Part shown: positions 11,995 through 20,046 of the stretch, one piece after another
Layout of the letters: each line of letters starts with the position of its first letter
Position numbering within the stretch: the first letter of the stretch is position 1
NCBI GenBank assembly: GCA_963816985.1
Contig: CAWFMF010000004.1
Coordinates: forward strand, 1,612,001 to 1,676,000
Length of the DNA: 64,000 nt
Reading direction: 5' to 3'
DNA from: JAIVJM01 sp963816985
GTDB taxonomy: Bacteria > Acidobacteriota > Blastocatellia > Pyrinomonadales > Pyrinomonadaceae
Program-made: the position numbers and the translations under genes
The notes under the pieces: model-generated
What the model saw: only the letters and a program-made list of their open reading frames with translations
Told to the model about the DNA's origin: nothing
The model's database searches: none

Positions 11995-13557
11995 CTACTG
12001 GCTCGTGCGGCGCGGGGTTCGGGAGCGGGTCGCCGCTCGCTTGCGCCGGACGATGGGGTTGCGCGCGTGGAGGAGGTTCTTGTGCCGGTTGTTGAGGAGG
12101 GCGACGAAGGTCTGGTGGTGCTTGAAGCCGAGGAGCTGCGCGGCGCGCGAGACGACGCCGTCGGCCTCTCGGAGCGCGCGCTCGATGAGTTCCGCCTCGT
12201 AGCGACGGACTTCCTGCTTGAGCGAGAAGCCCTCCCACTTGCCGGCAGGCGTCTCGCCCTTAGGCTCTTCGCGCTCCAACGCCGCCGCGCGCGACGCGGC
12301 CTGCTCGCGCTCGCGCGCGAACGCCCCGACGGCGAGGGTGGCGCAGGCGCTCAGGCGCTTGAGGACGCCGGGGTGCTTCGAGCCTTCGAGGAGTTCGGCG
12401 GCGCGCTCGAAGTTGACGTAGATGTCGCGCGCCGACATCCTCTCGCCCATCTCTTCGATGAGCGCGACGGTGGCCTGCCCCGCGCCCGTAGGGTCGCCCG
12501 CCTGCTCGGCGATGTCGGCGGCCTGCCGGAACACGGCGCGCGCGCGGGCGCTCTCGCCGAGACGCGCGAGCGCCCTCCCGTGCGTTTCGAGCGCGCCGGA
12601 GAGGAGCGAACGCTCGTCGCCTTTTTCGAGTCTGCGGACGGCGGCGCGCGCGACGCGCTCGGCCTCGGCGGTGTGCCCTTCGGCGAGGAGGACGCGGGCG
12701 CGCGTCTCTTCGACCTGCGCGAGGTGGACGACGTCGCGCAGGTGCGCGAAGAGCGAGCGCGCGCGTTCGAGATGCGCGTGCGCCTCTTCGTACCTGCCGA
12801 GGTCGAGGAAGAGTTGGCCGAGATTGTTCTCGACGCAGGCGTGGTAGCGCGTATGCCCGGCCTGCTCGAAGTGGTAGGCGGCGGCGGTGAACTCGACGAG
12901 CGCGCGGTCGGTGTAGTCTTCCCGGCCCTCGGCCTCGGCGAGATAATAGAGAAGGTTGGCGTAGCCGACGTGGAAGCGGCCCTTGAGTGAATCGCTGCCG
13001 AGCCGCTCGAAGACCGAGCCCGCGTCGGCGTAGATGCGGAGAGACTCGTTGAGCCTGCGGGCCGAGCGTTCGACGATGGCGCTGCGCATGAGCGCGAGTG
13101 CTTCGAGTTCGCTCCCGCTCCCGCCGAGACGCCTCAACGCTTCGTGCAGGAGGACGCGCGCCTCGTCGAACGCGCCCTGACGCCAGTAGCCGAAGGCGAG
13201 CTCGACCTGTGCTTCGGCCACCTTCTCGCCGTCGCCGAGCGACTCGAAGAGCGAGAGACTCTCGGTGATGAGGTCTTTGGCCCACTCCTGCGCGCCCTCA
13301 AGCTGGCGGGCGCTGCCGAGGAAGTTGGTCAGCACGCCCGTCTGGAGCAGCACCTCCGCGCGCGCGCGGGGGCCCAATCCTTCGAGGTGCGGTCGCTCGC
13401 CGACGCCGCGCCAAGACTCGCCGAGCGCCTCGCGCGCCGACTCGTAGTCGCCCGACTCCTCGAACTCCTTCGACCGGCGGACGCACAGGCGGGCGCGCTC
13501 GTCGGGCGACAGACTCACGTCTTCCAGTTCTTGAAAAGAACGGTTCGCGGCATCCAT
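11995..13557 (-). CDS. TPR protein with C-terminal Fis-type HTH
   Basis: A 520-residue protein. Residues about 15-400 are degenerate tetratricopeptide-like helices. The C-terminus (about 450-495, LIERALREADGVVSRAAQLLGFKHHQTFVALL) is a Fis-type helix-turn-helix like the end of NtrC-type activators, but there is no AAA+ domain. A basic tail follows. It is probably a regulator whose TPR array binds a partner. Stop codon lies 13 bases from the right arm of the preceding inverted repeat. Confidence 0.8.
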   Translation of the reverse strand: MDAANRSFQELEDVSLSPDERARLCVRRSKEFEESGDYESAREALGESWRGVGERPHLEGLGPRARAEVLLQTGVLTNFLGSARQLEGAQEWAKDLITESLSLFESLGDGEKVAEAQVELAFGYWRQGAFDEARVLLHEALRRLGGSGSELEALALMRSAIVERSARRLNESLRIYADAGSVFERLGSDSLKGRFHVGYANLLYYLAEAEGREDYTDRALVEFTAAAYHFEQAGHTRYHACVENNLGQLFLDLGRYEEAHAHLERARSLFAHLRDVVHLAQVEETRARVLLAEGHTAEAERVARAAVRRLEKGDERSLLSGALETHGRALARLGESARARAVFRQAADIAEQAGDPTGAGQATVALIEEMGERMSARDIYVNFERAAELLEGSKHPGVLKRLSACATLAVGAFAREREQAASRAAALEREEPKGETPAGKWEGFSLKQEVRRYEAELIERALREADGVVSRAAQLLGFKHHQTFVALLNNRHKNLLHARNPIVRRKRAATRSRTPRRTSQ

Positions 13558-14060
13558 CGTGAGGGTAACCTTTCAGTCCGTTTGCGGGCGCGCGCGCACG
13601 TGTCGGGGCGGCGCGCGTCTCGTTGGAAGTGGCCGAGGCGTCCGGGGCGGGACGACTCGGTTTGGGGCTCACGTCCGTCGTCTCTCGGAACCCTGGATTC
13701 GGGTTCCGGCTTGCAGGGTACAATTTTTATAGTTCCCGTGGCGTGATGTTGCGGCCTTTCCCTTCAGCCTGCCGAAGTTGCGGGCAGGTGTTTGGCCACG
13801 GGAGCCCGGCGTGGATGACTTTCTCGGCGGCAGCTTAATCCGGCGGCGCGCGAAAAAGCAACAAAATTTCGGACGCGACATCGAGGAAGCCCCTGCAAGA
13901 TAAGGAGGTTGCCGAAAGCCTCCGAAGGGGGCGAAAGAATTTAGCTCACGGCGCGAGCCGTGGCAGACGGCGACGAAGAAAATATTTAAGAGCCCCATGA
14001 GCGGCGAACAACCTTCAACTTATATGAGTCGCCAGCCGGATATATTTCGCCCCGCTGCTT
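13558..14060. other. Intergenic region with several strong RNA-like hairpins
   Basis: No convincing gene; the only open frame of about 109 codons on the minus strand has no family features. It holds an 8-bp hairpin (13686-13693/13701-13708), a 9-bp long-range stem (13734-13742/13795-13803) enclosing a 6-bp hairpin (13768-13773/13783-13788), and a 6-bp stem closed by a GCGA loop (13947-13962). These may be the leader of the TPR gene (minus strand) or an independent RNA. No promoter was assigned. Confidence 0.45.
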
Positions 14061-17000
14061 CTAGGTGATGAGGTCGAAGTCGCCGCCGAGGACGCGTTCG
14101 AGCTTGCCCGTGCGCCAGCCGCGCCGCCGGTCGCGGACGAGCGGCGAGGGCTCTTCGCGGTAGCTGCGGACGACCGTGGGCGCGTTCTGTTCTTCGGCGT
14201 CGAAGGCGTGCTCGGCCTGTTTGAGCAGCGCGCCGGGGGCGTGACCGGCGGGCTCGTCCGGCTGAGCCGCGACTCTCACCCAGACCTTCGCGCGGTTAAA
14301 AGATTTCTCGTCCTGCGGCGTCTCAAGCAGGTGGAGTCCAGCTTCGGGGCCGAGGATGGTGTGCGCGCCGTAGCCGGAGACGGCGAGCAGCGCGCGGTAA
14401 CGCGCGGGGCCGGAGCCGTCGCCTGTCTCTACGCCTTCGTCGCCGCCGCGCTCTTCGAGCATCTTGAGGCGCATCCGCCGCTTCTCGGCCCAACGGCGGT
14501 ACATCGTCGTCAGGCGGCGCGCGAAGCGGTCGCTCGCGTCGGCGTCGGTTCCGGCCTCGCGGCTCGCCTCGACGAGCAGGAAGGCTTCGCGCGGCTCCCC
14601 TCCGGCGAGGCCGCGCGAAGCCGCTTCGAGCAGGTAGAGTTGTTCGGCGAGACGCCCGACCAGCTCTTGCGGCAACCTTGTCGGAAGGCGCGCGCCCGTG
14701 CGGCCCAGACGCGCGAGCAGGCTCCCGGCGGTGTCGAGCCCGGCCTCGATGCGATCCATGTACTCGGCGAGGCCGAGGACGGCGAAGCGTCCGGGCGAAG
14801 TCCAGAAGCCTTCTCCCTGCGTCTCGTCAAGCGCAGAGGCTTTGCGCCCGCGCCACTCGTCGGATTCGACTTCGGCGGAAAGTTCTTGAAAGCGCTGCTG
14901 AAGGAAGCGAATCTCTTGCGCCGTCCCGCGCGCGTCGAGTGCGATTGCTTCGAGCCGAGGCTCGCGGCCCTCTTCCTCTTCAAACTCTTCCGGCAGTTCG
15001 GGCGCGTCCCCGCTCGCCTCGACGCCCTCGGGCGCGTCCGGGTCAACGAACTGGACTTCTATACTCGCGCCGTCTTCCGAAGAGCGCACGAAAAGGAACT
15101 GGTCGCCTTCGGGGAACTGGTGGTTGACGATGGTCATGGCGAGCGGCGAGAGCAGATACCGCTCGACGGCCCGCTTCAAAGGCCGCGCGCCGAGGTCGGC
15201 AGTAAAGCCCTTGTGCAAGAGGAACTCGATGGCCGACTCGTCCCACTCGACCGCCCACTGGCGCGTGCGCAGGCCGCGACGGTGGAGCACATCGTTCAGC
15301 TCCTTGCGCAAAAGGTCGCGCATCACGCCGAGTCCGAGCGGGCGGAAGACGACCACGCGGTCGAGGCGGTTGATGAACTCGCGGCGGAAAGATTTCGAGA
15401 CGGCGCGCTCGACGCTCCCGGCGGCGAACTCCGCCTGCTCCTGCGAGAAGCCGATGCCCGCGCCGTGCGGGAGTGTCGCGCCGAGGTTCGAGGTCATAAT
15501 CACGACGCAGTGGCGGAAGTCTGCGGTGTTGCCGCGCCGGTCTGTCAGACGACCGTCGTCGAAGACTTGCAGAAACAAGTCCCAGACCTGCGGGTGCGCC
15601 TTCTCGAACTCGTCGAGGAGGACGACCGAGAAGGGCTGCTTGCGGATACTGTTGACGAGCGCCGCCGAGTCGCTCGTCTCGCTCGCCTCGCCGAGGATGC
15701 GGTCGAGCGACTCCGGCGACTGAAACTCGCTCATGTCGAGCCGAATCATCCGCTCCGGCGAGCCGAACAGAAACTCCGCGAGCGTCTTGGCAATCTCGGT
15801 CTTGCCCGTCCCCGTCGGGCCGACGAAGAGGAAGACGCCCTGCGGTCGCGTCGGGTCGGTGAGCCCCGCCTTGACCATCGCCACGCGCTCGACGAGGCAG
15901 TCCACGGCTTCGGGCTGACCCAGAACGCGCTGCTCGAAGAACGAGCGCAGCTCCGAAAGGTCGAGCCCTTCGCGCTCGTCGAGGATGGAGACCGGAAGCC
16001 CCGTCAACTGCGAAAGCGTGACGAGCAGATCGTCGAGCGTGACGGCGCGCGAGAGGGACGAGCCTTCATCTTCGGCGAGGAGCCTTCGGTGCGTCGCTTC
16101 GAGGAAGAGCAGAAGATTTCCGGGCGCGGCCTTGTCGCCGAGGTACTGCTTGGCGAGCTGAAAGGCTTCCTGCAAAGTCTCTTCGCCGATGCGCGTCGGT
16201 GAAGGGGAGATACGTGTTGATGAAGAGGTACGTCCCTCGCCTCCTTCGTCTGTCAAGGCGTGTCTCTCGGCCCAACGCCTGCCCAACTCCAAAGTCTCCG
16301 CGTCGCCGAGCGGCGCGACGTGGCACGTCTGCATCGCCGTCCTGAGCTTCGGCCTCAAGCGCATGAGCTTCTCGTATGCGCCCGCCGGGACTTCGCCGAC
16401 GATGCGCAGCGCGCCGCTCTCGACGTGCGGCAAAAGCAAATCGAGCAGTCCCACGGGGCTGTACTGGTGGCGGCCCGCCCACAGCGTCTCGTGAAAGTTC
16501 GGCACGACCCACAGCACGCGTCGTCCGCCTATCTGCCGGACGAGCGACTGCACGCGCCCTTCGAGTTGCCCGATGTACTGCTGCCCCGAAAGCACGTCCG
16601 CCGCGCTCGCCTCGAAGACCGTCCAGCGATCCTTCTGCAAACGTCGCGCGAGCGCGCGCACAATCGCCGTCTTCCCGACGCCCGACTCGCCCACCAGAAT
16701 CGAAGAGCGCGGCGGCTCCTTCCTGATGGCCGCTTCCAGTTCCGCGACGCGGCCCCGCACCGCTTCGGGCCGCGCGCCGCCCTCCTCGTCTTCGCCCCTC
16801 TCGGCCTCCCACACGCGCCCGAACGACTTGAGGAATTCGACATCAACGCGCTCCGAACGCCAACGTTTGAAGTCGTCGGCGAGCGACGCGGGGAGCGTGC
16901 CCGCGAGTTCGTTCAAAATGTTCGTCAGGTTGTCGAGCCGCTCCTCGCCGAAGTTGTCGCGCGTCGCGCACTCAGCCAACTCGTCCGCCGTGACGCGCTC

Positions 17001-17738
17001 GCCCGCCGCGACGCGCCGCCCGACGAACTCTCGCAGCATTGACATCGGAAAGTAGTCAGCCCAGTCCGCGCCGAGCGACGCGAGCAGACGCGCGACGACC
17101 GGCCCATCCGAATTCGCGTCGAGCGCGCGCAAAGCAAAGTAGCGCGGCCAGTGGTAGAGGCTGTTGAGGCCGTGGACGATTTGGACGGCGACGCCTTCAT
17201 CCTTATGCACGAGCGCGCGCCACGCCAGCGCCTCGAACGCCATGCACGAGAGGACGACCGATGTGCCGCGCGCGTAGCCCATCACCTCGTCGGTCTCGTA
17301 CTCCCCGCTCAGCAGCGCCACGCCCTTCCCGAAATTCTCCTGCGCCAGCAACTCCTTCGGGTGCGCGCTGCGGTTGAAATGCTCCTCCAAACTCCACGCG
17401 AGCGCGTTCAAGTCCCGCTCGTCCACAACGCTCGCCAACGCCGCCGCCGTGCCGCTCTCACCGTCCGCGCCCGAAGCCGTCTCGCCTGCGTCCGCGCCCG
17501 CGCCGCCCTCATCCGTCGCGGCCAGTTCGGTCGCCGCCTGCCCGCCCGGCACTTCAGTCTGACGCGCCTCCTCCTCCTTCTGCGCGTGTTGCCTCTCGGC
17601 TGCGAGCTGTTCGCGAAGCCGCGACAGCTCGCGCTCCAACTGTCTCCCGCGCTCGCTCGCCGAGCCGAAGCGGAAGAGCGCGAGGCAGAGCGCGCCCGCG
17701 CACAGCAAACTGAAGATGAGAAGTCCGGCTTCTACCAT
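14061..17738 (-). CDS. Membrane-anchored Clp-like double AAA+ ATPase
   Basis: A 1225-residue protein. An N-terminal transmembrane helix (about 5-25) and a coiled coil (about 28-65) are followed by a region of unknown fold. Two AAA+ modules come next: Walker A GESGVGKT at about 350 and GPTGTGKT at about 640, the second with Walker B VVLLDEFEKAHP and sensor MTSNLGA. The second module and the following small domain match ClpA/ClpB/ClpC. The acidic C-terminal 300 residues are not typical of Clp. It should be an unfoldase or remodelling ATPase held at the membrane; no ClpP-binding tripeptide was identified. Confidence 0.85.
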   Translation of the reverse strand: MVEAGLLIFSLLCAGALCLALFRFGSASERGRQLERELSRLREQLAAERQHAQKEEEARQTEVPGGQAATELAATDEGGAGADAGETASGADGESGTAAALASVVDERDLNALAWSLEEHFNRSAHPKELLAQENFGKGVALLSGEYETDEVMGYARGTSVVLSCMAFEALAWRALVHKDEGVAVQIVHGLNSLYHWPRYFALRALDANSDGPVVARLLASLGADWADYFPMSMLREFVGRRVAAGERVTADELAECATRDNFGEERLDNLTNILNELAGTLPASLADDFKRWRSERVDVEFLKSFGRVWEAERGEDEEGGARPEAVRGRVAELEAAIRKEPPRSSILVGESGVGKTAIVRALARRLQKDRWTVFEASAADVLSGQQYIGQLEGRVQSLVRQIGGRRVLWVVPNFHETLWAGRHQYSPVGLLDLLLPHVESGALRIVGEVPAGAYEKLMRLRPKLRTAMQTCHVAPLGDAETLELGRRWAERHALTDEGGEGRTSSSTRISPSPTRIGEETLQEAFQLAKQYLGDKAAPGNLLLFLEATHRRLLAEDEGSSLSRAVTLDDLLVTLSQLTGLPVSILDEREGLDLSELRSFFEQRVLGQPEAVDCLVERVAMVKAGLTDPTRPQGVFLFVGPTGTGKTEIAKTLAEFLFGSPERMIRLDMSEFQSPESLDRILGEASETSDSAALVNSIRKQPFSVVLLDEFEKAHPQVWDLFLQVFDDGRLTDRRGNTADFRHCVVIMTSNLGATLPHGAGIGFSQEQAEFAAGSVERAVSKSFRREFINRLDRVVVFRPLGLGVMRDLLRKELNDVLHRRGLRTRQWAVEWDESAIEFLLHKGFTADLGARPLKRAVERYLLSPLAMTIVNHQFPEGDQFLFVRSSEDGASIEVQFVDPDAPEGVEASGDAPELPEEFEEEEGREPRLEAIALDARGTAQEIRFLQQRFQELSAEVESDEWRGRKASALDETQGEGFWTSPGRFAVLGLAEYMDRIEAGLDTAGSLLARLGRTGARLPTRLPQELVGRLAEQLYLLEAASRGLAGGEPREAFLLVEASREAGTDADASDRFARRLTTMYRRWAEKRRMRLKMLEERGGDEGVETGDGSGPARYRALLAVSGYGAHTILGPEAGLHLLETPQDEKSFNRAKVWVRVAAQPDEPAGHAPGALLKQAEHAFDAEEQNAPTVVRSYREEPSPLVRDRRRGWRTGKLERVLGGDFDLIT

Positions 17739-17872
17739 CGGCGCTCCGGCTCGGTCGCCCGAAGAGAAAGATTTTCAGGGTCAAGACCGGGGAAGTTCGG
17801 TCAGTGGAACATCAGTCAGAAGGCGGCGGCGATGGTAGCACAACGGAAGGATGAAGGATGAGGGATGAAGGC

Positions 17873-17983
17873 GAAGGATGAGGGATGAAAGAAATGCTAT
17901 CTCGAATTTGAAGATGACAGAGCTGCTATCTCGAATGTCGAATCTGAGATTTGAAACCGGTCTTCCTTCATCCCTCATCCTTC
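17873..17983. repeat. Heptamer inverted repeat (GGATGAA/GGATGAG family)
   Basis: Tandem words GGATGAA and GGATGAG from about 17846 to 17890, and their complement from about 17963 to 17990. The best perfect arms are 17 bp (17873-17889 with 17967-17983). The right arm runs into the last codons of the acetyltransferase gene. Confidence 0.75.
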
Positions 17984-18557
17984 ATCCCTCCGCCTTCGTC
18001 CCTTTCTTCGTCTTCCAGTCTTCGCGGGTGATGGCCCAGCGTTCGTGGTCGCGCCAGCGCCCGCAGACCTTGAGGTAGCGGGGCGAGTAGCCTTCGAGCG
18101 AGAAGCCCGCGCGGCGGACGAGCGCGATGGAAGGGGCGTTGATGGGTTGGATGTTGGCCTCGACGCGGTGGAGCTTGAGACGCTCGAAGGCGTGTCGGAG
18201 CACGAGCCGTATCCCCTCGCTCATGTACCCGCGCCCGGCGTAGGGCTCGCCCACGTAGTAACCCATGTAGGCGCTGCGGAAGTTGCCGAAAACCATCTGG
18301 TCGAGGTGGAACGCGCCGACGATCTTTTCGTCCTCCTTGAGACAGACGAAGAGCCAGACGGAGTTCGGGAGGTTGCTCTTTTTGAGAAACGTGGCGAACT
18401 CCTTCGGCTGCTTCGGGGCAGTGACCAAACCCCGGTGCAGGCGCACGCTCGCGCGCATCAGCGACAGGAATTCCTTCTCGTCCCTGCGCACCGGCGGGCG
18501 GACGAAGACAACTGCTCTCTTTATCTTTGAACGCACGCTGCCCGCCTTTGATTTCAT
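17982..18557 (-). CDS. GNAT N-acetyltransferase, RimJ/RimL type
   Basis: A 191-residue protein with the RimJ/RimL-like GNAT fold: acetyl-CoA loop region GEPYAGRGYMSEGIRLVL and the C-terminal HRVEANIQPINAPSIALVRR helix-strand pattern followed by GFSLEGYSPRYLKV. It would transfer an acetyl group from acetyl-CoA to an amine, possibly a protein N-terminus. It sits 19 bases downstream of rsmD on the same strand, a likely operon. Its last residues (KKGTKAEG) are encoded by the repeat arm, so the tail may have been replaced. Confidence 0.85.
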   Translation of the reverse strand: MKSKAGSVRSKIKRAVVFVRPPVRRDEKEFLSLMRASVRLHRGLVTAPKQPKEFATFLKKSNLPNSVWLFVCLKEDEKIVGAFHLDQMVFGNFRSAYMGYYVGEPYAGRGYMSEGIRLVLRHAFERLKLHRVEANIQPINAPSIALVRRAGFSLEGYSPRYLKVCGRWRDHERWAITREDWKTKKGTKAEG

Positions 18558-18576
18558 GTGTCTGGGGCGGAGGACT

Positions 18577-19140
18577 TTAATGCCTCCGCTCGTAGAAACT
18601 CAAGCATGATTCGCCCTGCCTGACGACGCGCCAACGGCGCAGGACGCCGAGCGTTTCGGCCAGACGCTTCTCGCAGTGGTGCTCGACGACGAGCACGCCG
18701 CGCCTCGGTTCGAGCGCCGCGCCCGCGCCGAAGACCTTGAGCACTGGCTCGTAGTCGGAAGAGTACGGCGGGTCGTAGAAGGCGATGTCCCAACGCCTCC
18801 CCTCGTCGTCGCCGTTGAGTTGGAGGAAGCTCAAGACCTCTTCTTCCCGAACTTCTCCTTGCGCGCGCGCGACGCCGCAAGCCTTGAGGTTCGCCGCGAT
18901 GAAGTCGCACGCCCGCGCCGAGCCTTCGACGAACGTGACGCGGGCCGCGCCGCGCGAGAGCGCTTCGAGCCCGACCGCGCCCGAACCGGCGCAGAGGTCG
19001 AGGAAACGCGCGCCCTCTACGCGCGCCGCGAGCCGCTCGAAGAGGATTTCGCGCAGCCGCCGCGCCGTCGGGCGCAAGCCCTCCAGTGCGGGCGCGCCCC
19101 GCAGGTTCAGTCGGCGGAACTTTCCTCCCGTAATTTTCAT
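18577..19140 (-). CDS. rsmD: 16S rRNA (guanine966-N2)-methyltransferase
   Basis: A 187-residue protein of the usual RsmD length. N-terminal KITGGKFRRLNL, then GLRPTARRLREILFERL, the SAM motif LDLCAGSGAVGLEALSRGA (about 48-66) and the catalytic DPPY (about 131-134) are all present. It methylates N2 of G966 in 16S rRNA on the 30S subunit. ATG 19140 gives the canonical MKITGG start. No clear ribosome binding site is visible. Confidence 0.95.
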   Translation of the reverse strand: MKITGGKFRRLNLRGAPALEGLRPTARRLREILFERLAARVEGARFLDLCAGSGAVGLEALSRGAARVTFVEGSARACDFIAANLKACGVARAQGEVREEEVLSFLQLNGDDEGRRWDIAFYDPPYSSDYEPVLKVFGAGAALEPRRGVLVVEHHCEKRLAETLGVLRRWRVVRQGESCLSFYERRH

Positions 19141-19269
19141 CGTCGGCAGAGAAGCCGTCTGCTTTCGACGGCGAAGAAAAAATTACGACGGGAAGTGCGG
19201 GCGGCGCAAGTCTGTACGCGAGTCTGTCGGAGGAGAGTTCTGTCGGCGGCGGGGAGATGTGGAGGGCAT

Positions 19270-19311
19270 AAAAAGAGATTGCGCCGCAATCAACGAGTGA
19301 CTGCGGCGCAA
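19270..19311 (-). terminator. Rho-independent terminator of the structured RNA
   Basis: A 10-bp stem (19302-19311 with 19279-19288 in minus-strand order) is followed on the minus strand by TCTC and TTTTT. Confidence 0.75.
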
Positions 19312-19786
19312 CCCCGGAATCCCTCTGGAACCGCCGAAGCGATTCGGGGGGGATCGGCGACTGCCGCTTGTACACGCGGCGGCCACCTATTTATATCCCG
19401 AAGCGTGTGCCAGCGGTTGGCTCACCCCCGGTCGGCACGGAACCCGCTTTCGCGAATCCCAACGCGTCCGAAGACGCGCGCCGTTTGGTTTTTGTTGTGG
19501 TGGCTTTTCCTCCACCGCCGGTCTACGTTCCGGCGAAACGAGGTTCAACTTGCGTCGAACGACTGCACTACCTCAGGGCCTGATCATGTCCCCGAAGCGC
19601 GACGCGTTTTTATCCGCGTCGCCCGAAAGAGCCTGCCGACTCTCCCGGTAACCCAAGCCTTTCGGCTTGCGGCGTGGGGCGTCAATGGCGACCGCGAACC
19701 GCTCAACTGTCGCCCTCAAGCAGTGCGTCACCGCGCTGCTTACCGATCCCCTCGCCGGTCACGACTCCCTTGAGAATCGCGACGGG
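19270..19786 (-). ncRNA. Large structured RNA of unknown class (about 0.5 kb)
   Basis: A consensus promoter (19793-19821) predicts a start near 19786, and a hairpin plus TTTTT (19270-19311) ends the unit. The core is closed by a 9-bp terminal helix (19743-19751 with 19349-19357). Between lie at least seven hairpins: 19718-19741, 19687-19714, 19655-19668 (GAAA loop), 19599-19622 (8 bp), 19517-19534, 19499-19516 and 19463-19478 (TTCG loop on the minus strand). No credible open frame is seen. It lacks the conserved RNase P and tmRNA sequences I know and is too long for 6S or 4.5S. Function unknown. Confidence 0.75.
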
Positions 19787-19792
19787 AGGCGG

Positions 19793-19821
19793 ACTATACG
19801 CGCGGCCACGAACACTGTCAA
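19793..19821 (-). promoter_or_regulatory. Consensus sigma70 promoter of the structured RNA
   Basis: On the minus strand TTGACA (19816-19821), an exact 17-base spacer and TATAGT (19793-19798): five of six -10 bases and all six -35 bases match consensus. Confidence 0.8.
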
Positions 19822-19870
19822 GGGCTTTTTCAAAAATAATCATCGGCATCTAAAAGTTTCATCAACAGGC

Positions 19871-19890
19871 GTTTTCCACAGGTGGAAAAC
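19871..19890. promoter_or_regulatory. 20-bp palindrome upstream of the RNA promoter
   Basis: GTTTTCCACAGGTGGAAAAC has 9-bp arms around AG. It is centred about 60 bases upstream of the -35 box of the structured RNA, a position suited to an activator or repressor. Confidence 0.45.
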
Positions 19891-19904
19891 TCATCTGAGG
19901 AAGA

Positions 19905-20037
19905 CAGTTTTCAGTTTTGAGTTTTCAGTTTTCAGCTTCAAGCATCGAGTCTTTAGCCTCCATCTTCTGAATTTGAAATCTCAAATCTCAAATCTCAAAT
20001 TCCGAACTGAAAACTGAAAACTCAAAACTGAAAACTG
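19905..20037. repeat. Heptamer inverted repeat (ACTGAAA family)
   Basis: Perfect 31-bp arms (19905-19935 with 20007-20037), built from ACTGAAA words with one ACTCAAA variant kept in both arms. The loop contains a second tandem heptamer, AATCTCA, three times. It ends ten bases before the M49-like gene's stop codon, on its downstream side. Confidence 0.85.
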
Positions 20038-20046
20038 CCTCTCCTT

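Noticed and set aside
13669..13998. A 109-codon minus-strand frame in the intergenic region
   Set aside because: No family features or ribosome binding site; it overlaps strong hairpins, which explain the sequence better.
14208..16202. A 664-codon open frame on the plus strand
   Set aside because: It is antisense to the Clp-like gene, is Arg/Leu/Glu-rich with no domain motif, and arises from GC-rich codon bias.
19270..19786. RNase P RNA, tmRNA, 6S or SRP RNA
   Set aside because: The conserved RNase P core segments, the tmRNA tag frame and CCA end, and the SRP GGAAGCAG-type loop were looked for and not seen; it is too long for 6S or SRP RNA.
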